Source: Virgifigura deserti
Lineage (GTDB): Bacteria > Pseudomonadota > Alphaproteobacteria > Dongiales > Dongiaceae
NCBI GenBank assembly: GCA_003576685.1
Contig: QOZR01000012.1
Coordinates: forward strand, 62,001-126,000
Length of the DNA: 64,000 bases
Direction of reading: 5' to 3'
Shown: one piece after another, positions 57,275 to 64,000 of the stretch
How positions within the stretch are numbered: the stretch's first letter is position 1
Layout: each line of letters starts with the position of its first letter
Program-made: the position numbers and the translations under genes
Notes under the pieces: model-generated
The model's input: only the letters and a program-made list of their open reading frames with translations
The model's database searches: none
What the model was told of the DNA's origin: nothing

Positions 57275-58021
57275 ATGGCGACGAAAGATAGGGGAATGAC
57301 GCTGAACACATTCAGGAAGAGCCTGGAAGGCAAGCTCCGAAGCCTTGTCCGGCGCAGATTTTCCCGGAAGATCGTCACGGATCACGGGTTGGCGCTCGAG
57401 AAGATCGGCAGCGGCTATGGCGGATGGACGGTCCCCACCAATTTGATACGGCCGGACTGGATCTGCTATTGCGGCGGAGTCGGCGAGGACATCACCTTCG
57501 ATCTGGGGCTCATCGCACGCTTCGGCTGCCGCGTGTTCGCCTTCGACCCGACGCCGCGCGCCGTCGCGCATGTCGAGCAGCAGGCCGCCGACATCTCGCT
57601 CTTCCACTTCCTGCCGGTCGGCCTATGGTCCGAGGATAAGGCGCTCAGGTTCTTCGCACCGCGCGATCCGGCGCATGTGTCGCATTCCATTCTGAACCTT
57701 CAGGAGACCAGCGACTATTTTGAGGCAAAATGCCGTAGCCTGCCGTCTCTGATGGCAGAGCTCGAGCATCGACGGATCGATCTGCTGAAAGTCGACATAG
57801 AGGGCGCCGAACACGAAGTCGTCCGGTCGATGCTGAAGCAGCGGATCCACCCGACGGTTCTGTGTATGGAGATCGATCAGCCTGTACCGCCCTTCCGCTT
57901 CCGGAAGACCATCGGCCGCGTCCTCGATTCCGGATACAAGCTGGTGGCCCTCGACGGCTGGAACTTCACTTTCGTCACGGACGAGGCGCTTGCGGCGGCC
58001 GGCGCCGCATCCCGGCACTGA
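57275..58021 (+). CDS. FkbM-family methyltransferase
   Basis: A 248-residue FkbM-like protein with WICYCGGVGEDITFDLGLIARFG as motif I (an unusual CGGVGED loop), VFAFDPTPRAVAHVE, and the acidic IDLLKVDIEGAEHEVVRSML. The C-terminal half fits the family. The ATG at 57275 is used; an in-frame ATG at 57299 has AGGGGA immediately upstream and would shorten the protein by eight residues. It ends 13 nt before the next glycosyltransferase gene. It is probably a sugar O-methyltransferase. Confidence 0.82.
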   Translation: MATKDRGMTLNTFRKSLEGKLRSLVRRRFSRKIVTDHGLALEKIGSGYGGWTVPTNLIRPDWICYCGGVGEDITFDLGLIARFGCRVFAFDPTPRAVAHVEQQAADISLFHFLPVGLWSEDKALRFFAPRDPAHVSHSILNLQETSDYFEAKCRSLPSLMAELEHRRIDLLKVDIEGAEHEVVRSMLKQRIHPTVLCMEIDQPVPPFRFRKTIGRVLDSGYKLVALDGWNFTFVTDEALAAAGAASRH

Positions 58022-58034
58022 GTCCGGCGCCGAT

Positions 58035-59105
58035 ATGTCTCTGCCCCGCGTTACCTTCGGCATCATCGTCCTCAACGGCGAGCCCTTCACCCGCTACACC
58101 CTGCGCGCGCTCTACCCATTCGCGCATGAGATTATCGTCGCCGAAGGCGCGGCACCGGGCGCGCAGAACGTCGCCTCCAGTGATGGGCATTCGCGCGATG
58201 GCACGCTGGATATCCTGCGCCGCTTCAAGGCCGAGGAGGACCCCGAGAACAAGGTGACGATCGTCACCGCCGAGGATGAGGGCCACCCGAACGGCTTCTG
58301 GCCGGGCGAAAAGGACGAACAGAGTCAAGCTTACGCCAAGCGCGCCACCGGCGACTATCTATGGCAGGTCGACATGGATGAGTTCTACCGCGCCGAGGAG
58401 ATGGCGCGGGTTCTCGCCATGCTCCGCGATGACCCGACCATCACCGCCGTCACATTCAAGCAGATCACGTTCTGGGGCGGGCTCGACTACAGGGTGGACG
58501 GTTGGTATCTTCGCCGCGGCGCGACCTACTATCACCGGCTGTTCAAGTGGGGGCACGGCTACAGCTATGCGACTCATCGTCCGCCCACCGTCCTCGACGA
58601 TCAGGGCCGCAACCTGCGCGACCTGCACTGGATAAAGGGCGAAACCTTGGCGGCCCGCGGCATTCATCTCTATCACTACTCGTTGCTGCTGCCCAAGCAG
58701 GTCATCGAGAAATGCGATTACTACGCCAATGCCGAATGGGCGATGCGCGCGGGCGCCGTCCAGTGGGCGCAGGATGCCTTCCTGTCGTTACGCCGCCCCT
58801 TCCGCGTTCACAATGTCTATAACTTCCTGAGCTGGTTGGAACGGTACAGCGGGCCTCACCCCGACCAAGTCCAGGCCATGATTCATGACGTGAGGACCGG
58901 TGGCGTCTCTGGTGTTTCGCTCCGCGAGACCGCCGACATCGAGCGTCTGCTGGCCTCTCCCTGGTACGCTCTCGGACGGTGGATCGTGCAGCGGCTCGAC
59001 CCCGTGGATCTGTGGCTGCGCCGCATCCGGCGCCGGCTCATAAATGCAGGAGCCGTTCGGCTGCCAGCGGCGATACTGCGCGCCGCACCGAAGCCGTTCG
59101 ACTGA
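58035..59105 (+). CDS. Glycosyltransferase family 2-like
   Basis: A 356-residue predicted glycosyltransferase: VTFGIIVLNGEPFTRYTLRAL, HEIIVAEGA, HSRDGTLDILRRF, and WQVDMDEFYRAEEM, where the DMDEF motif corresponds to the metal-binding DxD. The WGLGYRVDG-like segment (here WGGLDYRVDG) and a conserved HLYHYSLLLP suggest a subgroup found in surface polysaccharide loci. The ATG at 58035 starts the first strand. The following gene begins 8 nt after its stop if the TTG start is right. Confidence 0.82.
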   Translation: MSLPRVTFGIIVLNGEPFTRYTLRALYPFAHEIIVAEGAAPGAQNVASSDGHSRDGTLDILRRFKAEEDPENKVTIVTAEDEGHPNGFWPGEKDEQSQAYAKRATGDYLWQVDMDEFYRAEEMARVLAMLRDDPTITAVTFKQITFWGGLDYRVDGWYLRRGATYYHRLFKWGHGYSYATHRPPTVLDDQGRNLRDLHWIKGETLAARGIHLYHYSLLLPKQVIEKCDYYANAEWAMRAGAVQWAQDAFLSLRRPFRVHNVYNFLSWLERYSGPHPDQVQAMIHDVRTGGVSGVSLRETADIERLLASPWYALGRWIVQRLDPVDLWLRRIRRRLINAGAVRLPAAILRAAPKPFD

Positions 59106-59113
59106 CCCGACCG

Positions 59114-60550
59114 TTGCAGCATCCCGTCGCTCCGCTCAAAGTCCTTGTCGTCAGCGGCGCCGCCCAAGGCGGTGGCGCCGAGCGTATGGCCCTCACCCTG
59201 CACGAAGGCCTGAAATACCGTGGTCATCGCTCATGGATGGCCGTAGGCCGGCGCAATATAGAAAGCCCCGACATCTTCGCGATTCCGGGCAATCCGGCTG
59301 AAAGCCGGTGGGCGCGATTGGTGCAGGAAGGGAGCGCCGCCCTCGAACCGCTGGTGAGCCGGGTGCGCGGCATCCGCCGGATTCAGCAGGGACTAAACTT
59401 GCTGAGCAATCCGCTTTACTCCGTAGACCGGCTTCGGGGCCGTGAACATTTCCGCTATCCCGGCACGGCCGGGATCCTCGACCTGCCCCCTCATCGCCCC
59501 GACGTCGTTCATTGCCACAATCTGCATGGCCGGTATTTCGACCTGCGCCAACTCGTCCGGCTCAGCCGCTCGGTCCCGGTCGTCCTCACCTTGCATGACG
59601 AGTGGGCCTTTACCGGCCATTGCGCCTACACCATGGGCTGCGAGCGTTGGCGTTCCGGCTGTGGCGCCTGTCCGGGGCTGCACATCTATCCGCCGGTCCG
59701 GCGCGACGCCACGGCCGCGAACTGGCGTGCCAAGCGCGCCGTCTATGCCGCCTCCCGCCTTTATGTCAGCACGCCCTCCCAGTGGCTCATGGACCGGGCC
59801 CGCGAATCCATCCTGTTCGAGGGCGTGTCGGAGTCGCGGGTCATCTACAACGGCGTCGACCGGTCGGTCTTCCGGCCGGCCGATCGAGCGGCGGCGCGAC
59901 AACGTCTCGGCCTCCCCGTCGAACCGCGCATGCTCCTGTTCACCGCCAACGCCGCAAGGCGCAACATGTTCAAGGACTACGAGACGGTGCGCGAAGCGGT
60001 CCGGATCTGCGGCCAGGCGAGCGGCGACAGGCCCCTGCTCCTGATCGCCCTCGGCGACACCGGCCCCAGCGAGCGCTTCGGCTCGGCCGAGCTCCGCTTC
60101 GTGCCCTATGAGGAGAGCCCGGCACTGGTCGCTGCCTATTATCAGGCGGCCGACCTCTATCTGCATGGCGCGAAGGCCGACAATCTGCCGACCACCATCG
60201 TCGAGGCGCTGGCATCAGCGGTTCCGGTGATCGCCACGGCGGTCGGCGGCATTTCCGAACAGGTCAGGAGTCTGGCGGACGCGCCGGGCGGCTGGGCCGG
60301 TCCCGCCGTACCGCGCGATCAAGCCACCGGCGTTCTCGTGCAAGCGGGAGACGCGGCGGGAATGGCGGCCGCGGCGCTCGCACTGCTGGCAGACGACGAT
60401 TTGCGTGCATGCCTGTCCGCCAATGCGGCGCGGGACGCCGCCGAGCGCTTCGATCTCCGCGATCAGGTCGAGAACACCGTCGCGTGGTATCAGGAGGTTC
60501 TTCGTGGACATGCCCGGGACTCCGTTACGCTCCGTCCCATGGGGCCGTAG
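59114..60550 (+). CDS. Glycosyltransferase family 4
   Basis: A 478-residue GT-B glycosyltransferase. It begins KVLVVSGAAQGGGAERMALTL, has VVHCHNLHGRYFDLRQL, a WcaC-like TLHDEWAFTGHCAYTMGCERW-type cysteine-containing region with the CGACP motif, the linker IYNGVDRSVFRPAD, and the donor segment LHGAKADNLPTTIVEALASAVPVIAT. No ATG fits the start; the TTG at 59114, 8 nt after the preceding stop, is the most likely. It is the last gene of the polysaccharide locus, and its 3' end overlaps the convergent amidohydrolase gene by 26 bp. Confidence 0.88.
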   Translation: MQHPVAPLKVLVVSGAAQGGGAERMALTLHEGLKYRGHRSWMAVGRRNIESPDIFAIPGNPAESRWARLVQEGSAALEPLVSRVRGIRRIQQGLNLLSNPLYSVDRLRGREHFRYPGTAGILDLPPHRPDVVHCHNLHGRYFDLRQLVRLSRSVPVVLTLHDEWAFTGHCAYTMGCERWRSGCGACPGLHIYPPVRRDATAANWRAKRAVYAASRLYVSTPSQWLMDRARESILFEGVSESRVIYNGVDRSVFRPADRAAARQRLGLPVEPRMLLFTANAARRNMFKDYETVREAVRICGQASGDRPLLLIALGDTGPSERFGSAELRFVPYEESPALVAAYYQAADLYLHGAKADNLPTTIVEALASAVPVIATAVGGISEQVRSLADAPGGWAGPAVPRDQATGVLVQAGDAAGMAAAALALLADDDLRACLSANAARDAAERFDLRDQVENTVAWYQEVLRGHARDSVTLRPMGP

Positions 60551-62111
60551 GGACGACCCATTCGCGTCCCCGGACCGTGGTGACATATTCCGGCCAGCGG
60601 AAGTGAATCGGCGGGTCGTAATCCGCGAGCGGAGGAATCCAGTGCCTGCCGCCGACCCCGCCGCCGGTGCGTTCGATGAACTCCGCCTTGGCCGCGGCGA
60701 GGAGAGCGTCGTCGGTCACCAGATCGAGGATCGTCGCGGCAATGGTCTTGCCAGCGACCTCGATCATCGGATCGATGCAGGGCGAAAGTCCACCCAGCGC
60801 ATTCATCACCCAGGCGGGATAGGCATGGCCCGGACGCGCCGGCCTGAGCGCGGGCCGGCCGACATACAGCCGCACCGTCGGCGCATGCCAGCAATAGTCG
60901 GTGTAATCGTCCGAGGTGAAGTGGGTCTGGCTGGGCGGGAGGATGCGGCGAAGCCGATGCTCGGCCTCCTCGGGGGCGATCAGTTCGGAGATCGCCGGCA
61001 GATAGGGAGCCTCCATCTGCTCCAGGCCCAGACTGCGCTGCATCTCCTGGGCGAGGCGCACCGCCTCGCCCTCGAAGCGGGGGGCGCCGACGGCTTCGAG
61101 GTTTCCATAGGTTGCCCGCGCCATCACATGGTTCGCCAGGCCGGGCCGCGACTTCGACACCCAGTCGCGTCGCCAGGAGCAATGGGCGAGCCGCGCCGCG
61201 CAGTCCGCGTAATGGTCGAGCCCCTTCGTGATGTGCTCCGCCATCTCAAGCGTGGGCACGCGCATGATGTACTGAATCTGCGCCATCGCGGCGGGAATGT
61301 TGTCGGCCGTCGCCTGCCCCATGGCGAGAATCGCCTCGCTCATCGACCAGGAGACGCCGGTGCCAGCGAGATGCTCCTTGAGCGCCTTGCCCGAAAGATA
61401 CATCTGAACGACCGCATCGTTGGCACCCGGCGCGCGCGGTTCGGCATGGGCGGCCGGAATCGGCGAAGCGGAGGCCGCCGCGAGCCAGCTCTCCGGCGCG
61501 TCGCAGGTGAAGCTGTAGACCATGGCGTAGGCGGCACCGCAATGGGTGTCCCAGCGCACCGTGTTGCATAGGGGCAGCATGTAGAAGGGGTGGAAGCTGA
61601 TCGCGGCGTCGAGGTCGTCGTAATAGCCCCGCGCCGCATGGATCGGCTTCGAGCCGCGCAGCTTCTCGGCCGGCTCACCCAGGAACTTGAGCCTCCCCTT
61701 CAGCCCATGCTTCTCCATGGCGTGCTTGGCGGCGAGAAAGCCCGCGAGCGCGCCGGTGCCGAGGGCAGAATGGGGATCGGTGTGGCCGCCGGCATGGGGA
61801 CTGAGACCCTCGCGCGGACGCTTCACCGTGTCGGCCGCCTGGCAGTTGCCCGGAACGCCGTCATATTCGGCATAGCCGCCGATCGTCGGGCCCGGGCCGT
61901 TCTCCCACACCGCGCAGAACGCCGTCGGCATGCCCCCCGAGCCCTTCTCGACCGAGAAGCCCTCCGAGGTCAGGAGGTCGACATAGAAATCGACCGAGCG
62001 ATATTCCCGCCAAGCGGTCTCGCCGAAATCCCAGATGGTTCGCGTCCAGGCCGACCAATCCGGCCGGTTCGCTTCGACCCAGTCGAGGGCCGCAGCCTTC
62101 GCGTTCGACAT
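60525..62111 (-). CDS. M20-family amidohydrolase (AbgB-like)
   Basis: A 528-residue metal-dependent amidohydrolase of the M20 peptidase family. Visible features are IGGYAEYDGVPGNCQ near residue 78, HAGGHTDPHSALGTGALAGF with probable metal-binding His and Asp, LKFLGEPAEKL with the catalytic glutamate region, and the C-terminal SDDYTDYCWHAPT, where the last metal-binding histidine resides. Relatives split p-aminobenzoyl-glutamate or other N-acyl amino acids. GGAGAGG precedes the ATG. The gene is divergent from a LysR regulator, which probably controls it. The substrate is unknown. Confidence 0.87.
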   Translation of the reverse strand: MSNAKAAALDWVEANRPDWSAWTRTIWDFGETAWREYRSVDFYVDLLTSEGFSVEKGSGGMPTAFCAVWENGPGPTIGGYAEYDGVPGNCQAADTVKRPREGLSPHAGGHTDPHSALGTGALAGFLAAKHAMEKHGLKGRLKFLGEPAEKLRGSKPIHAARGYYDDLDAAISFHPFYMLPLCNTVRWDTHCGAAYAMVYSFTCDAPESWLAAASASPIPAAHAEPRAPGANDAVVQMYLSGKALKEHLAGTGVSWSMSEAILAMGQATADNIPAAMAQIQYIMRVPTLEMAEHITKGLDHYADCAARLAHCSWRRDWVSKSRPGLANHVMARATYGNLEAVGAPRFEGEAVRLAQEMQRSLGLEQMEAPYLPAISELIAPEEAEHRLRRILPPSQTHFTSDDYTDYCWHAPTVRLYVGRPALRPARPGHAYPAWVMNALGGLSPCIDPMIEVAGKTIAATILDLVTDDALLAAAKAEFIERTGGGVGGRHWIPPLADYDPPIHFRWPEYVTTVRGREWVVPTAPWDGA

Positions 62112-62245
62112 CGCGTCCTCTCCGTTGGCGATCCTTGCTGCGGTCTATTGATCCTTGAACCGATCTTGACGAAAAGTGAAAAGATTGCCTCGGTTCGGCG
62201 AATATCATTCTACAATTCGGCCCAGGGCTATAATTGGAGCGACCC
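62112..62245. promoter_or_regulatory. Divergent intergenic region between amidohydrolase and LysR genes
   Basis: This 134-bp gap should hold the promoters of both genes and a LysR binding site. A short inverted repeat GAAT-ATC-ATTC (about 62200-62210) lies near its LysR-proximal end. A perfect TATAAT at 62229-62234 lies only 12 bases before the LysR ATG, too close for a normal leader, so it is probably not that gene's -10 box. Confidence 0.35.
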
Positions 62246-63193
62246 ATGTACCTGCCGTCGATGAATGCGCTTAGGGCGTTCGAGGCGGCCGCCCGGCTCG
62301 GCGGCGTCTCGAAGGCGGCGGCCGAGCTCAACCTCACCCGCAGCGCGATCAGCCATCAGCTTCGCTTTCTCGAAGGCGAGCTCGGCACCAAGCTCGTCAA
62401 GCGGGAAGGCCGGGGCATCGCCCTCACCCCGGCGGGGCGACGCTATGCACGCCAGATTCAAAGAGCCTTCTCCCTCCTGCGCGAGCCGCCGAGCGCGGCG
62501 GGCACGACATCCCTGACGGGCACGCTGCGCGTCGCGTGCGTGTCGGGCTTCTGCACCTATTGGCTCTCCCGCCATATCGACGATTTCCACCGACTCCATC
62601 CCGATCTCCAGCTCGAGGTCATCCGGCCCGCCCATCTCGCCGATGTGACCTCCGGCGCCGCCCATATCTACATCGTGTTCGGCCATGGCGACTGGCCGGG
62701 GCGATGGGTCGAGCTCGTGGCCGCGCTCGATTTCTTTCCCGTCTGCAGCCCGAGCCTCCTCAATAAGGCCGGCGGTCTGAGCAGCCCGGACGACCTTGCC
62801 CGGTGCACGCTTCTCCATCTCATCGATCCGACCGACTGGCGGCGCTGGCTCGGCGCGGCGCGCACGCGCAGCGTCGATCCCGATTCCGGCATCTATTTCT
62901 CGGATATTCATTTCGTGATCTCGGCCACGCTGGCGGGGCAAGGCGTGGCGATGGGCGACGACCTGATCTGCGCCCAAGCGCTGCGCCAGGGGCAGCTCAT
63001 CAGGCCGTTCGCCTTCAACATCTCCGGCACCGGCTCCTACTACTTCGTGGCCGAGCACGACGTCGTGGAGCAGCCTGCGGTCGCTGCGTTCCGGACCTGG
63101 CTCAAGGACAAGCTGTCGGAAGATCTCGGAATATCGATTCCCAGGAACACGGAGATTGCCTCAGAGCATGGCGGAGACGGGCAGATACGATAA
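62246..63193 (+). CDS. LysR-family transcriptional regulator (GcvA-like)
   Basis: A 315-residue LysR-type regulator. The N-terminal helix-turn-helix is MNALRAFEAAARLGGVSKAAAELNLTRSAISHQLRFLE (residues about 5-42), and the effector domain begins near residue 92 with LTGTLRVACVSGF. The SAISHQ helix and the domain layout fit the GcvA/AmpR branch. The ATG at 62246 has GGAGCG five bases upstream, so I prefer it to the TTG at 62234. It is divergent from the amidohydrolase gene across 134 bp, and an ABC transporter gene follows on the same strand. It probably regulates one or both. Confidence 0.92.
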   Translation: MYLPSMNALRAFEAAARLGGVSKAAAELNLTRSAISHQLRFLEGELGTKLVKREGRGIALTPAGRRYARQIQRAFSLLREPPSAAGTTSLTGTLRVACVSGFCTYWLSRHIDDFHRLHPDLQLEVIRPAHLADVTSGAAHIYIVFGHGDWPGRWVELVAALDFFPVCSPSLLNKAGGLSSPDDLARCTLLHLIDPTDWRRWLGAARTRSVDPDSGIYFSDIHFVISATLAGQGVAMGDDLICAQALRQGQLIRPFAFNISGTGSYYFVAEHDVVEQPAVAAFRTWLKDKLSEDLGISIPRNTEIASEHGGDGQIR

Positions 63194-63338
63194 TTTCATT
63201 TCACATTTCGGCAAAAATTATTCGATTGTTGGCCAATTCGTTTCAATTTACCGTGCTATTAACAACAATGAAGGCGCCGGCACGGAATCGGCGCGTTGGG
63301 AGGTAGTGCTGAAACGTCCGGAAATGGGCTGAACCGCA
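63194..63338. promoter_or_regulatory. AT-rich leader region upstream of ABC ATPase gene
   Basis: This 145-bp gap is strikingly AT-rich for the window between about 63190 and 63270, with A/T runs such as AAAAATTATT and a TTGTTG-N17-TACCGT pair (about 63226-63254) as a weak promoter candidate. It probably drives the ABC transporter genes that continue beyond the window. Confidence 0.35.
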
Positions 63339-64000
63339 GTGACGGATGTTCAGCTTCGTGCCACGGGGATCCGCAAGCTGTTCGGACGCTTCGTGGCGCT
63401 AGACGGCATCGATCTAAGCATCGACCGCGGCGAGTTCCTGACGCTGCTCGGCCCGTCGGGCTCGGGCAAGACGACCTTCCTGATGACCCTCGCGGGATTT
63501 CTTGAGCCGACATCCGGCCACCTCGAGGAGGCCGGTATCGACATAACCCGACAACCGGCCGAAGTACGAAAATACGGCATGGTCTTTCAGGGCTATGCGC
63601 TCTTTCCGCACATGACGGTCGAAGAGAACGTCGCCTTTCCCTTGAAGATCCAAAAGATCGGGGCGGCCGAGCGAAGGCAACGGGTCGGCGCGATGCTCAC
63701 GACCGTCGGCCTGGAGGCGCATCGAAACAAGCGGCCGAGTCAGCTCTCCGGCGGGCAGCAGCAACGGGTCGCACTGGCGCGTGCGCTGGTGTTTCAGCCC
63801 AAGGTGCTGCTGCTCGACGAGCCCCTTTCGGCACTCGACAAGAATCTGCGCGAGCAGATGCAAGGCGAGATCAAGCAACTCCATCAAAAAACCGGCGCCA
63901 CTTTCGTCTTCGTCACCCACGACCAGACCGAGGCGCTCGCCCTCTCGACGCGCATCGCTATATTCGACCGCGGCCGCCTTCAGCAGGTCGGCCGGCCGGA
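63339..64000 (+). CDS. ABC transporter ATPase, PotA-like (3' end outside window)
   Basis: The first 220 residues of an ABC import ATPase of the spermidine/putrescine/iron (PotA/FbpC) type, cut by the window end. It has Walker A GPSGSGKTT near residues 39-47, the Q-loop VFQGYALFPHMTVEENVAFPL, the signature LSGGQQQRVALARAL, Walker B VLLLDEPLSALD and the switch histidine in VTHDQTEAL. The predicted start is GTG at 63339. Permease and binding-protein genes are expected downstream. The neighbouring amidohydrolase and LysR genes suggest a shared scavenging function, but the substrate is unknown. Confidence 0.92.
   Translation, partial: MTDVQLRATGIRKLFGRFVALDGIDLSIDRGEFLTLLGPSGSGKTTFLMTLAGFLEPTSGHLEEAGIDITRQPAEVRKYGMVFQGYALFPHMTVEENVAFPLKIQKIGAAERRQRVGAMLTTVGLEAHRNKRPSQLSGGQQQRVALARALVFQPKVLLLDEPLSALDKNLREQMQGEIKQLHQKTGATFVFVTHDQTEALALSTRIAIFDRGRLQQVGRP

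Noticed and set aside
62229-62234. Perfect TATAAT as the promoter of the LysR gene
   Set aside because: It is only 12 bases before the ATG, has no matching -35 box, and a ribosome site lies just after it.

Overview
The window is GC-rich, densely coded bacterial DNA. FadE- and MmsA-type catabolism, a TRAP transporter, a BMP-type ABC importer and close resemblance to Mesorhizobium vitamin B6-degradation enzymes suggest an alphaproteobacterium, probably Hyphomicrobiales or a relative. This is inferred from protein families; there is no rRNA or other marker gene to confirm it. I saw no rRNA, no convincing tRNA, no CRISPR array and no intact insertion sequence.

Layout. (1) 1-4876, plus strand: the end of a fatty-acid beta-oxidation operon (thiolase 3' end, a dehydrogenase/hydratase fusion and a FadE-type acyl-CoA dehydrogenase). 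It converges on mmsA at 4946-6433 across a hairpin. (2) 6519-26960, almost all minus strand: a vitamin B6 catabolic island. It holds pyridoxine 4-oxidase, pyridoxamine-pyruvate transaminase, pyridoxal 4-dehydrogenase, 4-pyridoxolactonase, 4-pyridoxate dehydrogenase and the FHMPC dehydrogenase, which is every step from pyridoxine or pyridoxamine to 3-hydroxy-2-methylpyridine-4,5-dicarboxylate. It also encodes a BMP-type ABC importer, a DctPQM TRAP transporter and one GntR/FadR-type regulator on the opposite strand. (3) 27641-60550, mostly plus strand: a large surface-polysaccharide locus. (4) 60525-64000: an M20 amidohydrolase, a divergent LysR regulator and the start of a PotA-like ABC ATPase that runs off the window.

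The most interesting point is in region 2. The classical lower pathway (dicarboxylate decarboxylase, flavin-dependent MHPC oxygenase and acetamidomethylene-succinate hydrolase) is not in the window. Instead the far end of the same-strand gene set carries a gentisate-dioxygenase-like bicupin, a histidine-rich LVIVD beta-propeller protein, a RidA-family protein and a GST-like protein. I infer, without proof, a variant route in which the bicupin opens the pyridine ring of the hydroxy-dicarboxylate directly, in the manner of salicylate 1,2-dioxygenase, and the other three process the imine or enamine products.

The polysaccharide locus combines a UDP-HexNAc 4,6-dehydratase and a WbpV-like reductase (a 6-deoxy-HexNAc donor), gmd and fcl (GDP-L-fucose), a Wzm/Wzt ABC exporter whose ATPase has a C-terminal glycan-recognition domain, an O-antigen ligase/polymerase-type protein, eleven glycosyltransferase genes, eight methyltransferase-fold genes, a sulfotransferase and a NodU-type carbamoyltransferase. 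Many genes overlap by 4 bp, so expression is probably coupled. The product is probably an ABC-exported O-antigen or capsule with methyl, sulfate and carbamoyl decoration. No initiating glycosyl-1-phosphate transferase and no Wzx flippase are present in the window.
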